From positions 1-36,276 of the forward strand of contig JAEZCE010000060.1 in the NCBI GenBank assembly GCA_023429995.1: DNA of 36,276 bases, read 5' to 3'. The notes under the pieces are model-generated. The model was not told the origin of the DNA and searched no databases. It was given only the letters and a program-made list of their open reading frames with translations. Of the stretch, positions 23,101-32,688 are shown one piece after another. Made by a program: the position numbers and the translations under genes. Within the stretch, counting starts at the first letter, position 1. Every line of letters starts with the position of its first letter. This stretch comes from Bacillota bacterium. Its GTDB lineage: Bacteria; Bacillota; UBA4882; UBA8346.

Positions 23101-24381
23101 TTATTTCTTGGCTGCTTTCGCCATTGCGGCATCAATGGTTTCCACATATTGTTGCGGGTTCTTGATACCGGCCGTCAACTCGCTCATGGTGTTTTGTTCA
23201 ATGACTTTGAATTCGGGAGTTGAGGAATCGAGTATTGCAGGACCTGCGCTCTTTTTAGCGCCATTGGCCATGGCGACGACACCTTTGGCTACTTCGTTGT
23301 CATCGGCTAAGGTTTGAACTTTCTGGGCCGGCATCGTTGCCTTGGTTTTCCAGGTTAGAGAAGGATACAAAGTAAAGTATGTTTTTAAATAATCAAGGCA
23401 GAGCGCTTTGTACTTGGTTTTGGCATTGACGATGTAATTCCCGCCATACCAGCAGAAAATGTCGTCAATATTGCCTTTGCCGCCCTTAACAGCCGGAAAT
23501 TTAGCAACGGCCAGATTTTTACGGAAATGTTCAGAGAAAGAATTATCGGTGGCCATACCCAGTTCCCAGCTACCCATAATATACATGGCCGCTTTTTCTT
23601 GGCCGAACAAGTTCCTGGATGCGCCGTAATCGGTGGTTAACAGATCATCGTTGAAGACCTTGGCGTCGATTAGGCGTTTATACTCTTTAGCGGCATTTAA
23701 AAATGCGGTGTTGGTGTATTTGAGCTTACGGTCGAAAGCTTTTTGGGTTAAACTCCAATCACCGGTCTGGCGGAAGAAAATGGCGTCTTTGGTGATGGTT
23801 AAGGGCCATTGATCTTTTCCATCGGTAATCACCGGGATAATACCGTTGCTTCGGAATACTTTGGCCACTTCGATCAAATCATCCGTAGTGGTCGGCACTT
23901 TGAGATTGAATTTTTCAAAAAGCGCTTTGTTATAATAAATGTACCACATATCGGCAGTGACAGGGAGTCCATAGAGCTTGCCGTGATAGGTGTTGGCTTC
24001 CAGTGCGCCGGCGAGAAAGTTGAACTTTTTCCAACTGCCTGCATTTAAAGGCATTACATAGCCATTGTCAATGAGCGGCGGCATCATGCTGGAAAAGGAC
24101 CAGTATTTGATGATATCCGGCAATTGATTGGATGCGGCATAGATTTTGATTTTTTGCTGATAGGGCTGATCCTGAAGGCTTTCGGTTACCAATTCCACAT
24201 TGGGGTGCGCTTTTTTGAATTCGGCATTGATTTGTTCAATCACTGCGCCCCAGCCATGGTTACGATCAGGAATGTTGTCGCCCAGCCGGAGAGTGATTTT
24301 TTCCGGAGCGCTGAATACACTTACGGCTAAGGTTGTTGCAAATACGGCAACGATAAGGAGTAAAACCGCAAAACGTTTCAT
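23101..24381 (-). CDS. Extracellular sugar-binding protein (CUT1 family)
   Basis: The 426-aa family 1 solute-binding protein has a classical signal peptide (MKRFAVLLLIVAVFATTLAV, cleaved near VFSA-PEK) without a lipobox, so it should be soluble in a periplasm, as with PstS. 'AAMYIMGSWELGMATDN' and 'YGLPVTADMWYIYYNKALFE' are the usual hinge and ligand-pocket segments. It is the first gene of the transporter operon and is divergent from the YesM/YesN regulators. The adjacent GH42 and GH43 enzymes suggest a galactose-, arabinose- or xylose-containing oligosaccharide as ligand. Confidence 0.93.
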   Translation of the reverse strand: MKRFAVLLLIVAVFATTLAVSVFSAPEKITLRLGDNIPDRNHGWGAVIEQINAEFKKAHPNVELVTESLQDQPYQQKIKIYAASNQLPDIIKYWSFSSMMPPLIDNGYVMPLNAGSWKKFNFLAGALEANTYHGKLYGLPVTADMWYIYYNKALFEKFNLKVPTTTDDLIEVAKVFRSNGIIPVITDGKDQWPLTITKDAIFFRQTGDWSLTQKAFDRKLKYTNTAFLNAAKEYKRLIDAKVFNDDLLTTDYGASRNLFGQEKAAMYIMGSWELGMATDNSFSEHFRKNLAVAKFPAVKGGKGNIDDIFCWYGGNYIVNAKTKYKALCLDYLKTYFTLYPSLTWKTKATMPAQKVQTLADDNEVAKGVVAMANGAKKSAGPAILDSSTPEFKVIEQNTMSELTAGIKNPQQYVETIDAAMAKAAKK

Positions 24382-24430
24382 TACATAAACCCCCTTAATA
24401 TATTTTTTGATGCAGTCCCGGTATAGAATG

Positions 24431-24459
24431 AGTATATCGCAGATGTTAACATACCGTAA
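24431..24459 (-). promoter_or_regulatory. Predicted promoter of the sugar ABC operon
   Basis: On the minus strand TTACGG (24459-24454) and TATACT (24436-24431) are separated by 17 nt. The weak -35 fits an activated promoter, plausibly YesN-dependent. Confidence 0.4.
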
Positions 24460-24601
24460 CTGCCTAATTAAATTATCATCAATTTTAACCCTAAAAAAAA
24501 GGGGATAAAATTCGAATTCAGTTTAATTTTTTCATAGGTTATTTTTTGGGAAAAGGGTAATCAAGCAAAGAACCAGAAATAACGATCCAGGAGGAATTGA
24601 A

Positions 24602-26443
24602 TTGTTCCATCTGCCACGAAACACCCAATTAACCTTATGGTTTCCCAAATTAAGCCTCAAACGAAAAATCACTTTGTTTGTCGCGTTTTTGTTATTTATG
24701 GCCATTTTTACAATCGGGCTTTGTTCATACTCCATTGCCGCAAGCCAAGTCGTGAATAAAGTAACCCAGTCCCAAATGGCTTTGGTCCGGCAAGTGGCCA
24801 ACAATCTGGATCAACTACTGAGCGACGCCGAGGACATTTCATCATTGATCAATATTGATACCGGAATGCAACGGATTTTGCAAATTCCCAATGTCCAAAG
24901 TTACCGCTTAAAATATCCCACACCGGAACCATTCGGGTATCTAAATACCATTATGGCCGCAAAAAGTTACATTACAATGATTACGGTTTACGGTTTCAAC
25001 GGATTGACATACAGCGTGGGGACAGACGTCACCGATAGCAATGTAGTGCCTTTTTCCGAATTTAAAAAAAATCCCATTTTCGAGAAAGCCAAAGCACTCA
25101 ATGGCGGAATCGGAATCGAGTATTTCAATAACAAGCCTCCTATCATGTCCGACTACCGAGTCCCGCGGATCATACTCTACCGGGTCATGAAAGAGCTGGA
25201 ATTAAGCAATTTTCACAATTTAGGAGTCTTGTTGATCTGGCTGAACGAAAAGAATATCCGTTCCATGTACCGGATGAATGTTCCAACCGGGGGCAGTATT
25301 TTTATTATTGACCAACAGGGAAATATCATTTCGGGTTCGGATCCATCCAAGGATTACCGGTCTTTGCTTACCCATTTTTCAGACGGCGCGCTGAAAGATA
25401 AGGATTCTTCCTCGGAAATCATCCGTTTTAGAGGGCGTAAAATGATGATGACCTGCAGTACCTCTACAATCAGCGGCTGGAAAGTGGTGTCGCTTACCCC
25501 GACAGCCGTACTGACCCAAAATATTAAATCCATAGCGCTGGTCATGATCATGGTTTGTGTGGCTTGTTACATTTTATTATTGGTTTTTTCCGGTTACATC
25601 ACCAATATCATTACCAATCCCCTGGGCCAACTGCTGGCATCCATCAAAAAGGTCCAAACCGGCGATTTAACTCAGCAGGTGAATTTTACCGGTGAGGATG
25701 AAATCGGTGAACTGGGACAGGGCTATAATGCCATGGTTGCTCATATGAAAGACCTCATTGAACGGGTTTATAAACTTCAGATTCGGGAGCGGGAAGCAGA
25801 ACTCAATGCCCTGCAGGCCCAAATTAATCCCCATTTTCTATACAATACCCTGGACACGATTTTTTGGAAAGCCGAAAAGAATCATTTGCCGGAGATCAGT
25901 GAAATGGTTTATGCTCTTTCACGAATTTTCCGCTTGAGCCTGAACCGGGGAAATGAATTAACCAGCGTGGCCCTGGAAAAAGAATTGATTGAGTATTATC
26001 TGGTTTTACAGCAAATCCGTTTTCAGGATAAATTAACCTACCGGCTTGAATTTGATGAAAAAATCCTGGAATTAACCATTCCGAAACTGGTTTTGCAACC
26101 TTTTGTGGAAAACGCAATCATTCATGGCATTGAAGGACTGGAGAGCTCGGGTCACATCCAAATCAGCGGTTATTTGACAGGCGAGCAAATCACATTTGAG
26201 ATTATCGATAACGGCGTGGGAATGACGAAAGAAAAAATACAGCAAATCCTGGGCAAAGACCATCATCCTGAAACGAATCCTACTACAGTTTCCGGCGGTT
26301 ATGCAATCAGGAATGTGCTGGAAAGATTGGAATTATATTATCAGTCAAACTACCAGTTGGTATTTGACAGTTTGCCCGGTAAAGGCACTACTGTGGTGAT
26401 TATTGTGCCCCAATATTGTCGCTGGGAGAAAGATCATGACTAA
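24602..26443 (+). CDS. YesM-type sensor histidine kinase
   Basis: The 613-aa membrane kinase starts at a TTG behind GGAGGA. TM1 (~23-45) and TM2 (~300-325) flank a ~250-residue extracytoplasmic sensor of the Cache type; HAMP follows ('SIKKVQTGDLTQQVNFTGED'), then the His_kinase (PF06580-type) box 'LQAQINPHFLYNTLDTIFWK' with H411 and an ATPase domain ('LVLQPFVENAIIHGIEGLES', 'ITFEIIDNGVGM'). This architecture pairs with AraC-type response regulators that switch on carbohydrate uptake and degradation genes. It overlaps the regulator start by 8 nt. Confidence 0.93.
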   Translation: MFHLPRNTQLTLWFPKLSLKRKITLFVAFLLFMAIFTIGLCSYSIAASQVVNKVTQSQMALVRQVANNLDQLLSDAEDISSLINIDTGMQRILQIPNVQSYRLKYPTPEPFGYLNTIMAAKSYITMITVYGFNGLTYSVGTDVTDSNVVPFSEFKKNPIFEKAKALNGGIGIEYFNNKPPIMSDYRVPRIILYRVMKELELSNFHNLGVLLIWLNEKNIRSMYRMNVPTGGSIFIIDQQGNIISGSDPSKDYRSLLTHFSDGALKDKDSSSEIIRFRGRKMMMTCSTSTISGWKVVSLTPTAVLTQNIKSIALVMIMVCVACYILLLVFSGYITNIITNPLGQLLASIKKVQTGDLTQQVNFTGEDEIGELGQGYNAMVAHMKDLIERVYKLQIREREAELNALQAQINPHFLYNTLDTIFWKAEKNHLPEISEMVYALSRIFRLSLNRGNELTSVALEKELIEYYLVLQQIRFQDKLTYRLEFDEKILELTIPKLVLQPFVENAIIHGIEGLESSGHIQISGYLTGEQITFEIIDNGVGMTKEKIQQILGKDHHPETNPTTVSGGYAIRNVLERLELYYQSNYQLVFDSLPGKGTTVVIIVPQYCRWEKDHD

Positions 26444-28139
26444 ACTTACGCAAAACCCTAAACTTACGGAAAACCCTAAACTTACGCTAAACCCTGAGCT
26501 CAAACTGAAATCTAAGGTACAGCTAAAATCGGAGCGGAAATTAAAATTAATCATCGCGGATGATGAAGCCGAAATCCGGGAGGGAATCAACCGGGCGATT
26601 CCTTGGAATGAGAACGGTATTGAGGTAGTCGGCTTGGCATTCAACGGCCGTGAGGCGTTGCGGATGATTGAGGCTTTTGAACCCGATATCCTGTTGTTGG
26701 ATATCAGGATGCCGGTGATGAATGGTTTGGAAGTATTGGAAAAGCTGCCGGAACAAAAGAAGCCCCCTAAAGTAGCCATCCTTAGCGGATATGATGACTT
26801 CAGTTATTGCCGGCAGGCCCTCAGGAGTGGAGTTTCCGATTATCTACTCAAGCCATGCCGCCCCCAGGAGATACTGGCCGTTATTGGGAGAATCCGGGAG
26901 CAAATTTTAACGGCGGAATGTGAAGCCGGTAAGTGGCAATATTTGCAGGAACAATTCCGGGAAAACCTGGGTTTGCTGCGGGAAAAGTTACTCATTTACT
27001 TGATACAACATGAAACCATGGACCCGGAAATGGGGTTGGTCCGCTGGCGCCTCTACGAGATGGAAATCAGTCCTCAAGAAATCGGAGTGGCCTTGGTTCG
27101 GATCGATAATTTAAAAACGGCGGAATATTCATCCGGCGCAGATCTGGAGTTCACCAAGTTGGCGGTGAGGAACGCCATGAAAGATTGTTTGCAGACCAAG
27201 CCGGCTCTTAAAAATATGATCTGTGATTATAATGACGATTTGTTGGTATTGTGGAACCTGACGGAAGAAAGCCTGGAGACCTTTACGGACAGAATGGAAG
27301 GGTTGCGGCAAGAAGTGACGGAGACTTTGGGGATCACTCTCACCATTGGCATGGGTGAACCGGCGGCTTTGCCTTGTAATTTATATAACGCGTTTAATTC
27401 GGCGTTTCTTGCTGTAGAACATGGCTTTTGGGAAGGACCGGACCGGATTATCCGCTGCAGTGAAATCCCCGAAGATAGTTTCGTCAATAACAAAGTGACC
27501 ATTCATGAAGAAGATGGGATTGTCCAGTGCATCCGGACCGGTGATAACGAGAGAATTGATCCGGCTTTGAACCTATTTTTTGAAAGTTTGGCCCGGCCGG
27601 GGTTTAACACCAAGGATGATGTTCAGCGGATGGTTACTGCGCTAATTTGTTCGGTTTATCATGTTTGTGTTGAACGGGGCTTTGATACGGATAAGATTTT
27701 TGGTCCCAATCTGGCGATTCTGGGTGAATTACCCCGGACTTCCACGATAATTGAGTTAAAACAGAAAATCAGAACTTGTTTACATACGATTATGGAACTC
27801 TATCCATCCCATACCAGCCAATGGAAAGTAGTGAACAATGCTTTGAAATATATGGAGGAAAACTATGGGGAAAATTTGAGCCTGGAGAATGTAGCCCAAA
27901 AAGTTTTTGTGTCGGCCGGATATTTGAGTACCATTTTTAAACAGGTTTTGCAGAAAAATTTTGTAGATTCCCTTCATGAGATTCGGGTTCAAAAGGCCAA
28001 AGAGCGATTGCGGGATTATCATGAAAAAATTTATGAAGTCGCCGTGGCGGTAGGCTATAAAGATGAGAAGTATTTTAGCCAGATATTTAAAAAGATCACC
28101 GGAATGACTCCCAATCAGTACCGGGACTCGGTAAGTTGA
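26436..28139 (+). CDS. YesN-type AraC-family response regulator
   Basis: The 567-aa regulator starts at the ATG at 26436, overlapping the kinase end. An unusual Lys-rich N-terminal extension encoded by an 18-bp tandem repeat ('KLTQNPKLTENPKLTLNPEL') precedes the receiver domain (phosphorylated Asp ~89 in 'EPDILLLDIRMPVMNG'). A long middle region is followed by a C-terminal AraC double helix-turn-helix ('LSLENVAQKVFVSAGYLSTI', 'YEVAVAVGYKDEKYFSQIFK', 'ITGMTPNQYR'). It likely activates the divergent sugar ABC operon and the downstream glycosidases. Spacing to the GH42 start is 72 nt. Confidence 0.93.
   Translation: MTKLTQNPKLTENPKLTLNPELKLKSKVQLKSERKLKLIIADDEAEIREGINRAIPWNENGIEVVGLAFNGREALRMIEAFEPDILLLDIRMPVMNGLEVLEKLPEQKKPPKVAILSGYDDFSYCRQALRSGVSDYLLKPCRPQEILAVIGRIREQILTAECEAGKWQYLQEQFRENLGLLREKLLIYLIQHETMDPEMGLVRWRLYEMEISPQEIGVALVRIDNLKTAEYSSGADLEFTKLAVRNAMKDCLQTKPALKNMICDYNDDLLVLWNLTEESLETFTDRMEGLRQEVTETLGITLTIGMGEPAALPCNLYNAFNSAFLAVEHGFWEGPDRIIRCSEIPEDSFVNNKVTIHEEDGIVQCIRTGDNERIDPALNLFFESLARPGFNTKDDVQRMVTALICSVYHVCVERGFDTDKIFGPNLAILGELPRTSTIIELKQKIRTCLHTIMELYPSHTSQWKVVNNALKYMEENYGENLSLENVAQKVFVSAGYLSTIFKQVLQKNFVDSLHEIRVQKAKERLRDYHEKIYEVAVAVGYKDEKYFSQIFKKITGMTPNQYRDSVS
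26442..26495 (+). repeat. Three tandem 18-bp repeats at the start of the YesN-like gene
   Basis: Three copies of AAACTTACG(C/G)(A/T)AAACCCT (26442-26459, 26460-26477, 26478-26495) differ at only two positions. The unit length is a multiple of three, so copy-number changes would lengthen or shorten the KLTxNP stretch in the regulator without breaking its frame. The kinase stop codon lies at the very beginning of the array. Confidence 0.9.
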
Positions 28140-28211
28140 AAGCTGGGAATGGGGTTTGTTTTTGCAATTGGTTTTACTTTGTCATCATTCAAAAAAAGTT
28201 GGGGGATAGCC

Positions 28212-30230
28212 ATGAAGGAATTATTATTTGGAGCGGCTTATTACCATGAATATCTGCCTTATGAGCGTTTGGATCAAGATGTGGAAATGATGAAGGCGGC
28301 CGGGATGAATATTGTCCGGATAGCCGAATCGACTTGGAGCACCTTGGAAATCAGAGAAGGTCAATTTGATTTTTCCCATATTGATAGGGTGTTGGACGCG
28401 ATGGAGAAAGCGGGAATTGCGGTGATTGTCGGCACCCCCACTTATGCCATTCCGGCCTGGCTGGCAGCAAAAGACGAAGATGTATTGGCGGAGACTAAAA
28501 ATGGGAAAGAGCTGTACGGCCGAAGGCAGAATATGAATATCGTCAGCCTGACGTTTCGTTTTTATGCGGAACGGGTCATTCGGACACTGATGGAGCATGT
28601 GGCAACCAGAGGGTGTGTGATTGGATTTCAGCTGGATAATGAAACCAAGCACTATGGCACGGCAGGGCACGATGTGCAAAAGCTTTTTGCCGAATATTTA
28701 AAAGAGAAATTCGGTACTACAGAGGCTTTAAATCAAGCGTTCGGCTTTGCTTATTGGAGCAATGCCGTGGGGAACTGGGAGGATTTGCCGGATGTCAGAG
28801 GAACCATCAATGCCAGTTATGCCTGTGAATTTGAAAAATTTCAGCGGCAGCTGGTAACCGATTATATTGGCTGGCAGGCTGATATTGTTTGCCGGTATAA
28901 GCGGGAAGATCAATTTGTGACTCATAATTTGGATTTTGAGTGGAAAAAGTTCGGCGCGTCGATTGCCCAAGATGGTTACAGCTATGGGGTGCAGCCCGAT
29001 GTAAATCATTTTCAACTGGCCAAAAAACTGACCCTCGCCGGCGCCGACATCTACCATATGACGCAGGATGATTTGACAGGCGCTGAAATCGCCTTTGGCG
29101 GGGATCTGATCCGTTCCGCCAAGAGGCAGAATTATCTGGTGTTGGAAACCCAGGCCCAGGCATTTAAATATTGGCTGCCTTTTGACGGGCAATTGCGGCT
29201 GCAGGCTTATAGCCATATCGCCAGCGGCGCCATGGGCGTCATCTATTGGAACTGGCATTCGATTCACCATAGTTATGAGACCTATTGGAAAGGCCTTTTG
29301 AGTCATGACTTGAAGAAGAACCCCACTTATGAGGAAGCCCAAATCATCGGAAAAGAATTTCGGGAGCATGCAGAGGAGTTGGTCAACTTAAAAAAAGGAA
29401 ATAAGGTAGCCCTGTTGATTAGCAATGACTCGTTGACTGCTTTGAAGTGGTTTCCCATCGATAAGGATTTGTCTTATAACGATGTGGTGCGTTGGATGTA
29501 CGATTCTTTATATGAAATGAATGTGGAGTGTGATTTCCTGTTTCCGGAATCCGACAATTTTCAGGACTATCAAGTCATTATCACTCCCGCTTTGTATTGC
29601 GCCCCGGAAGATTTGCTCGGCCGGCTGAAATCATTCGTTGCCGACGGAGGGGTATTGATATCCTCGTTCAAAACGGCTGTAAGTGATGAATATGTAACGG
29701 TGTATCATGACGATCAGCCCCATATATTGCACGAATGTTTTGGGATAACGTATAACCAGTTTACACAGCCGGGTACGGCAAAATTAACCGGTGATATTGT
29801 AGAGGAAGATCAAAATACCCTCCGTTATTGGATGGAACTTTTGAAACCAGCTGCGACGACGGAAGTATTGGCCCGATATGAACATCAGTATTGGGGAAAA
29901 TATGCGGCGGTCACCAAAAATCGTTATGGGAAAGGACAAGCGTATTATATCGGATGTTTTCCATCAAAGGAAATCTTGAAAAAAATATATCAAGACGCCT
30001 TCCATTCGATTCATATACCCTGCCCGGGTTATACCTGGCCCCTCATTATCAGAAATTGCAAAAGCCAGACCGGCAAAGGCGTCCATTTTATCTTCAATTA
30101 TTCCAGCGGGGAGAAAAGGATTCATTGCCCCTACCATGGGGTGAAGGATATTTTGAATGGGAATCGTTATGACGGTGGTATGGATATCCTGCTTAGGGAT
30201 TGGGGTGTATGCATATTAAGGGAGGAATAA
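28212..30230 (+). CDS. GH42 family beta-galactosidase
   Basis: The 672-aa glycosidase starts at the ATG at 28212 behind GGGGGA; a frame from 28149 has no RBS. The (beta/alpha)8 barrel opens 'LLFGAAYYHEYLPYERLDQD' and 'MNIVRIAESTWSTLEIREGQ', both typical of GH42. The acid/base Glu is E144 in 'GFQLDNETKHYG' and the nucleophile E312 in 'NYLVLETQAQAF'. The middle trimerisation and C-terminal beta domains follow. There is no signal peptide, so the enzyme is cytoplasmic and acts on imported oligosaccharides, removing terminal beta-galactose or alpha-L-arabinopyranose. It ends 2 nt before the GH43 start. Confidence 0.93.
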   Translation: MKELLFGAAYYHEYLPYERLDQDVEMMKAAGMNIVRIAESTWSTLEIREGQFDFSHIDRVLDAMEKAGIAVIVGTPTYAIPAWLAAKDEDVLAETKNGKELYGRRQNMNIVSLTFRFYAERVIRTLMEHVATRGCVIGFQLDNETKHYGTAGHDVQKLFAEYLKEKFGTTEALNQAFGFAYWSNAVGNWEDLPDVRGTINASYACEFEKFQRQLVTDYIGWQADIVCRYKREDQFVTHNLDFEWKKFGASIAQDGYSYGVQPDVNHFQLAKKLTLAGADIYHMTQDDLTGAEIAFGGDLIRSAKRQNYLVLETQAQAFKYWLPFDGQLRLQAYSHIASGAMGVIYWNWHSIHHSYETYWKGLLSHDLKKNPTYEEAQIIGKEFREHAEELVNLKKGNKVALLISNDSLTALKWFPIDKDLSYNDVVRWMYDSLYEMNVECDFLFPESDNFQDYQVIITPALYCAPEDLLGRLKSFVADGGVLISSFKTAVSDEYVTVYHDDQPHILHECFGITYNQFTQPGTAKLTGDIVEEDQNTLRYWMELLKPAATTEVLARYEHQYWGKYAAVTKNRYGKGQAYYIGCFPSKEILKKIYQDAFHSIHIPCPGYTWPLIIRNCKSQTGKGVHFIFNYSSGEKRIHCPYHGVKDILNGNRYDGGMDILLRDWGVCILREE

Positions 30231-30232
30231 CT

Positions 30233-31870
30233 GTGAAAAAGCTTCATAATCCAATCTTGCCCGGGTTTAATCCGGATCCCAGCATTTGCCGGAGAGACGA
30301 CGATTATTATATTGCCGTATCTTCCTTTGAGTGGTTTCCCGGCGTACCGGTTTATCATTCCAAGGATATGAAGAATTGGGAGTTAATTACCCATTGCCTA
30401 AAAAGCGAGCAATTCGCAGACTTAAGGAGGCTGCCTTCGGCCAAAGGAATATGGGCGCCTTGCCTGACCTGGTGCGAAAAGGACGGCTTGTTTTATTTGG
30501 CTTATACCGTTATGAACAGTATGAATGCCCGGTATTTCGATCTGGATAATTACCTGATTACGGCGCCGGACATCTACGGCCCCTGGAGCGCCCCCGTGTA
30601 TTTGCATTCCGCAGGTTTTGATCCATCGGTGCTTCATGATGAAGATGGAAGGAAATGGGTTGTCTCGATGGAGTGGGAGACCCGGGACGGCTATCATAAA
30701 CCGGGAAGTATCTGTGTGGTGGAATATGAGCCGCGGAAAAAAGAAATCACTGGGTTTCCCAAGCGGATTTGGGAGGGCGGTACCCGGCGCGGCTGTATCG
30801 AAGGGCCCCATCTATATCAGAGGAACGGCTATTACTATTTGATGTGCGCGGAAGGCGGAACGGGGTATGGACATTCCGTTACGGTAGGACGTTCGAAAGA
30901 TATCTTTGGACCCTATGAGCCTGATCCCCATAATCCCATCCTTACTTCAACGGCTGATTTTGATGAAATGGATAATGATGACTATCTAAAACTTAATCGT
31001 TTTAATCCCCATAGTTATCTGCAAAAATCCGGCCATGGAAGTATCGTTGAAACCAGTCTGGGAGAATGGTATCTGGTTCACCACTGCGGCAGACCTTTTT
31101 TACCGGAACTCCGGTGCGCCCTTGGCAGGGAAACCTGCATGCAGAAAATGGTTTGGACCGAAGATGGCTGGCTCAGGATGAGCGGCGATACCAACCTAGC
31201 CCAAGAGTATTTTGAACCCAGCGCCCTGCCGGAAATGAAGGAAACCGCGGCAGACACCCATTACCGGTTTGATGGGCCGGCGATGCCTGGTTCCTTGTAT
31301 TCTCCGCGAATCGATTCCCAAAGTTTCTGCTCCTTGAGGGAACGTCCGGGTTATTTGCGCCTGCGCGGTCAAGAATCTTTTTCCTCCCTTAACAAAGTCA
31401 GTCTCATTGCCCGCAAACTCACTTCGCTCCATGCCAGCGTGGAGACAAAGATGGATTTTGCGCCCCAGGTTTACCAGCACTATGCGGGATTGATGATTTA
31501 TTATGATAACATGGATTATATTCTCTTACGAAAAACCTATAGCGAAAAACTAAATCAAGAAGTCATCGATTTGTTGCGCGTCAAAAGCGGGGAACGGATC
31601 GAACTGTTGCCGGAGCAGGTTCCGGTTGAAAAGGGGGGCATCTATTTTAAGATCAAGATTCAGGCCCGCGATACCACCTTTTATTGGTCAATGGACGGCA
31701 AAGAATATCAAAGGATCGGAGATACTTATGATACTTCCGAATTCTCGGATGAATTCTGCAAGGCGGGTGAATTTACCGGAACATTCGTTGGAATTGGTTG
31801 TGTAGATGCCATGCTCCATAAAGAATGCGCCGATTTTGAATTTTTCAACTATCGGGAAGAGGACCGGTAG
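30233..31870 (+). CDS. GH43 family beta-xylosidase / alpha-L-arabinofuranosidase
   Basis: The 545-aa enzyme uses the GTG at 30233, 6 nt after GGAGGA. The five-blade propeller begins 'NPILPGFNPDPSICRRDDDY' (catalytic base D15) and contains 'GIWAPCLTWCEKDGLFYLAY' and the acid 'CIEGPHLYQRNGYYYLM' (E190). A C-terminal beta-sandwich (from ~340), with 'YAGLMIYYDNMDYILLRKTY', is characteristic of xylosidase-type GH43 with the GH43_C2 domain. No signal peptide: it is an intracellular enzyme that works with GH42 on short arabino-/xylo-/galacto-oligosaccharides delivered by the ABC transporter. Confidence 0.92.
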   Translation: MKKLHNPILPGFNPDPSICRRDDDYYIAVSSFEWFPGVPVYHSKDMKNWELITHCLKSEQFADLRRLPSAKGIWAPCLTWCEKDGLFYLAYTVMNSMNARYFDLDNYLITAPDIYGPWSAPVYLHSAGFDPSVLHDEDGRKWVVSMEWETRDGYHKPGSICVVEYEPRKKEITGFPKRIWEGGTRRGCIEGPHLYQRNGYYYLMCAEGGTGYGHSVTVGRSKDIFGPYEPDPHNPILTSTADFDEMDNDDYLKLNRFNPHSYLQKSGHGSIVETSLGEWYLVHHCGRPFLPELRCALGRETCMQKMVWTEDGWLRMSGDTNLAQEYFEPSALPEMKETAADTHYRFDGPAMPGSLYSPRIDSQSFCSLRERPGYLRLRGQESFSSLNKVSLIARKLTSLHASVETKMDFAPQVYQHYAGLMIYYDNMDYILLRKTYSEKLNQEVIDLLRVKSGERIELLPEQVPVEKGGIYFKIKIQARDTTFYWSMDGKEYQRIGDTYDTSEFSDEFCKAGEFTGTFVGIGCVDAMLHKECADFEFFNYREEDR

Positions 31871-31971
31871 ACCCAATTTTTGGAGGATGAAGAGCAGGAG
31901 TTGACCAGGGATTTCACGAAGTAAAGGAATTTATGTTCTCATTTGGTGAAGAAAATTACTGGAGGTTCCTG

Positions 31972-32688
31972 ATGATGGATACGATTCTCTTTGATCTGGA
32001 CGGCACGCTTCTACCCCTTGATTTGGACAAGTTTACCCAGAGATATTTTCAGGAGATGGGGAAAAAGTTTCACGATTTGATTGATCCCAAACTATTGGTG
32101 AAATATATCTGGGCAGCCACCGAAGTGATGGTCAATAATTTAGAACCCCGCCGCAACGAAGAAGTCTTCATGGAAAAATTCGGACAGTTGGTCCGGGCGG
32201 AAGATTTACCGGTTTACCAGCAACGTTTTGACGAGTTTTACGACCAAGGGTTTTTAATGGTCCGGGAGACGGTGGCGGAGAGCCCGGAAATGCAAAAAAG
32301 CGTCCGCCTTTTAAAAGATAAAGGTTACCGTCTGGTCATTGCCACCAATCCTTTATTTCCCCGGAAGGCGATATATCACCGGATCGAATGGGCCGGTTTT
32401 AAGCCCGGGGATTTTGAATATGTTTCCTGTTACGAACAAAACCAATATTGTAAGCCGCAAATTCATTACTACCGGGAAGTTTTGCAGGCAATTGGAAAAG
32501 AACCGGCAGAGTGCATGATGGTCGGCAATGATGTCCAGGAGGACTTGGTGGCGGGAACTTTGGGGCTTAAGACTTTCTTAATCACCGATTATTTGATCCA
32601 CCGGACCGGGGAGCCCATTCAAAGCACCTATCAGGGGAAATATCCGGACTTTCTGAAATTCGCGGAAGAGCTGGAAAAGATTAATTAA
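31972..32688 (+). CDS. HAD-superfamily hydrolase
   Basis: The 238-aa HAD phosphatase starts at the ATG at 31972 (6 nt after GGAGG; the next ATG at 31975 is equally possible). Motif I is DTILFDLDGTLLP, motif II 'RLVIATNPLFP', and motif IV 'CMMVGNDVQEDLVAG'. Its cap domain is of the alpha-helical C1 type. Substrates cannot be read from sequence; sugar phosphates are plausible because it closes the glycosidase operon, 101 nt after GH43. Confidence 0.85.
   Translation: MMDTILFDLDGTLLPLDLDKFTQRYFQEMGKKFHDLIDPKLLVKYIWAATEVMVNNLEPRRNEEVFMEKFGQLVRAEDLPVYQQRFDEFYDQGFLMVRETVAESPEMQKSVRLLKDKGYRLVIATNPLFPRKAIYHRIEWAGFKPGDFEYVSCYEQNQYCKPQIHYYREVLQAIGKEPAECMMVGNDVQEDLVAGTLGLKTFLITDYLIHRTGEPIQSTYQGKYPDFLKFAEELEKIN

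Noticed and set aside
26442..26495. CRISPR-like repeats
   Set aside because: The 18-bp units are directly contiguous without spacers and lie inside a coding sequence.
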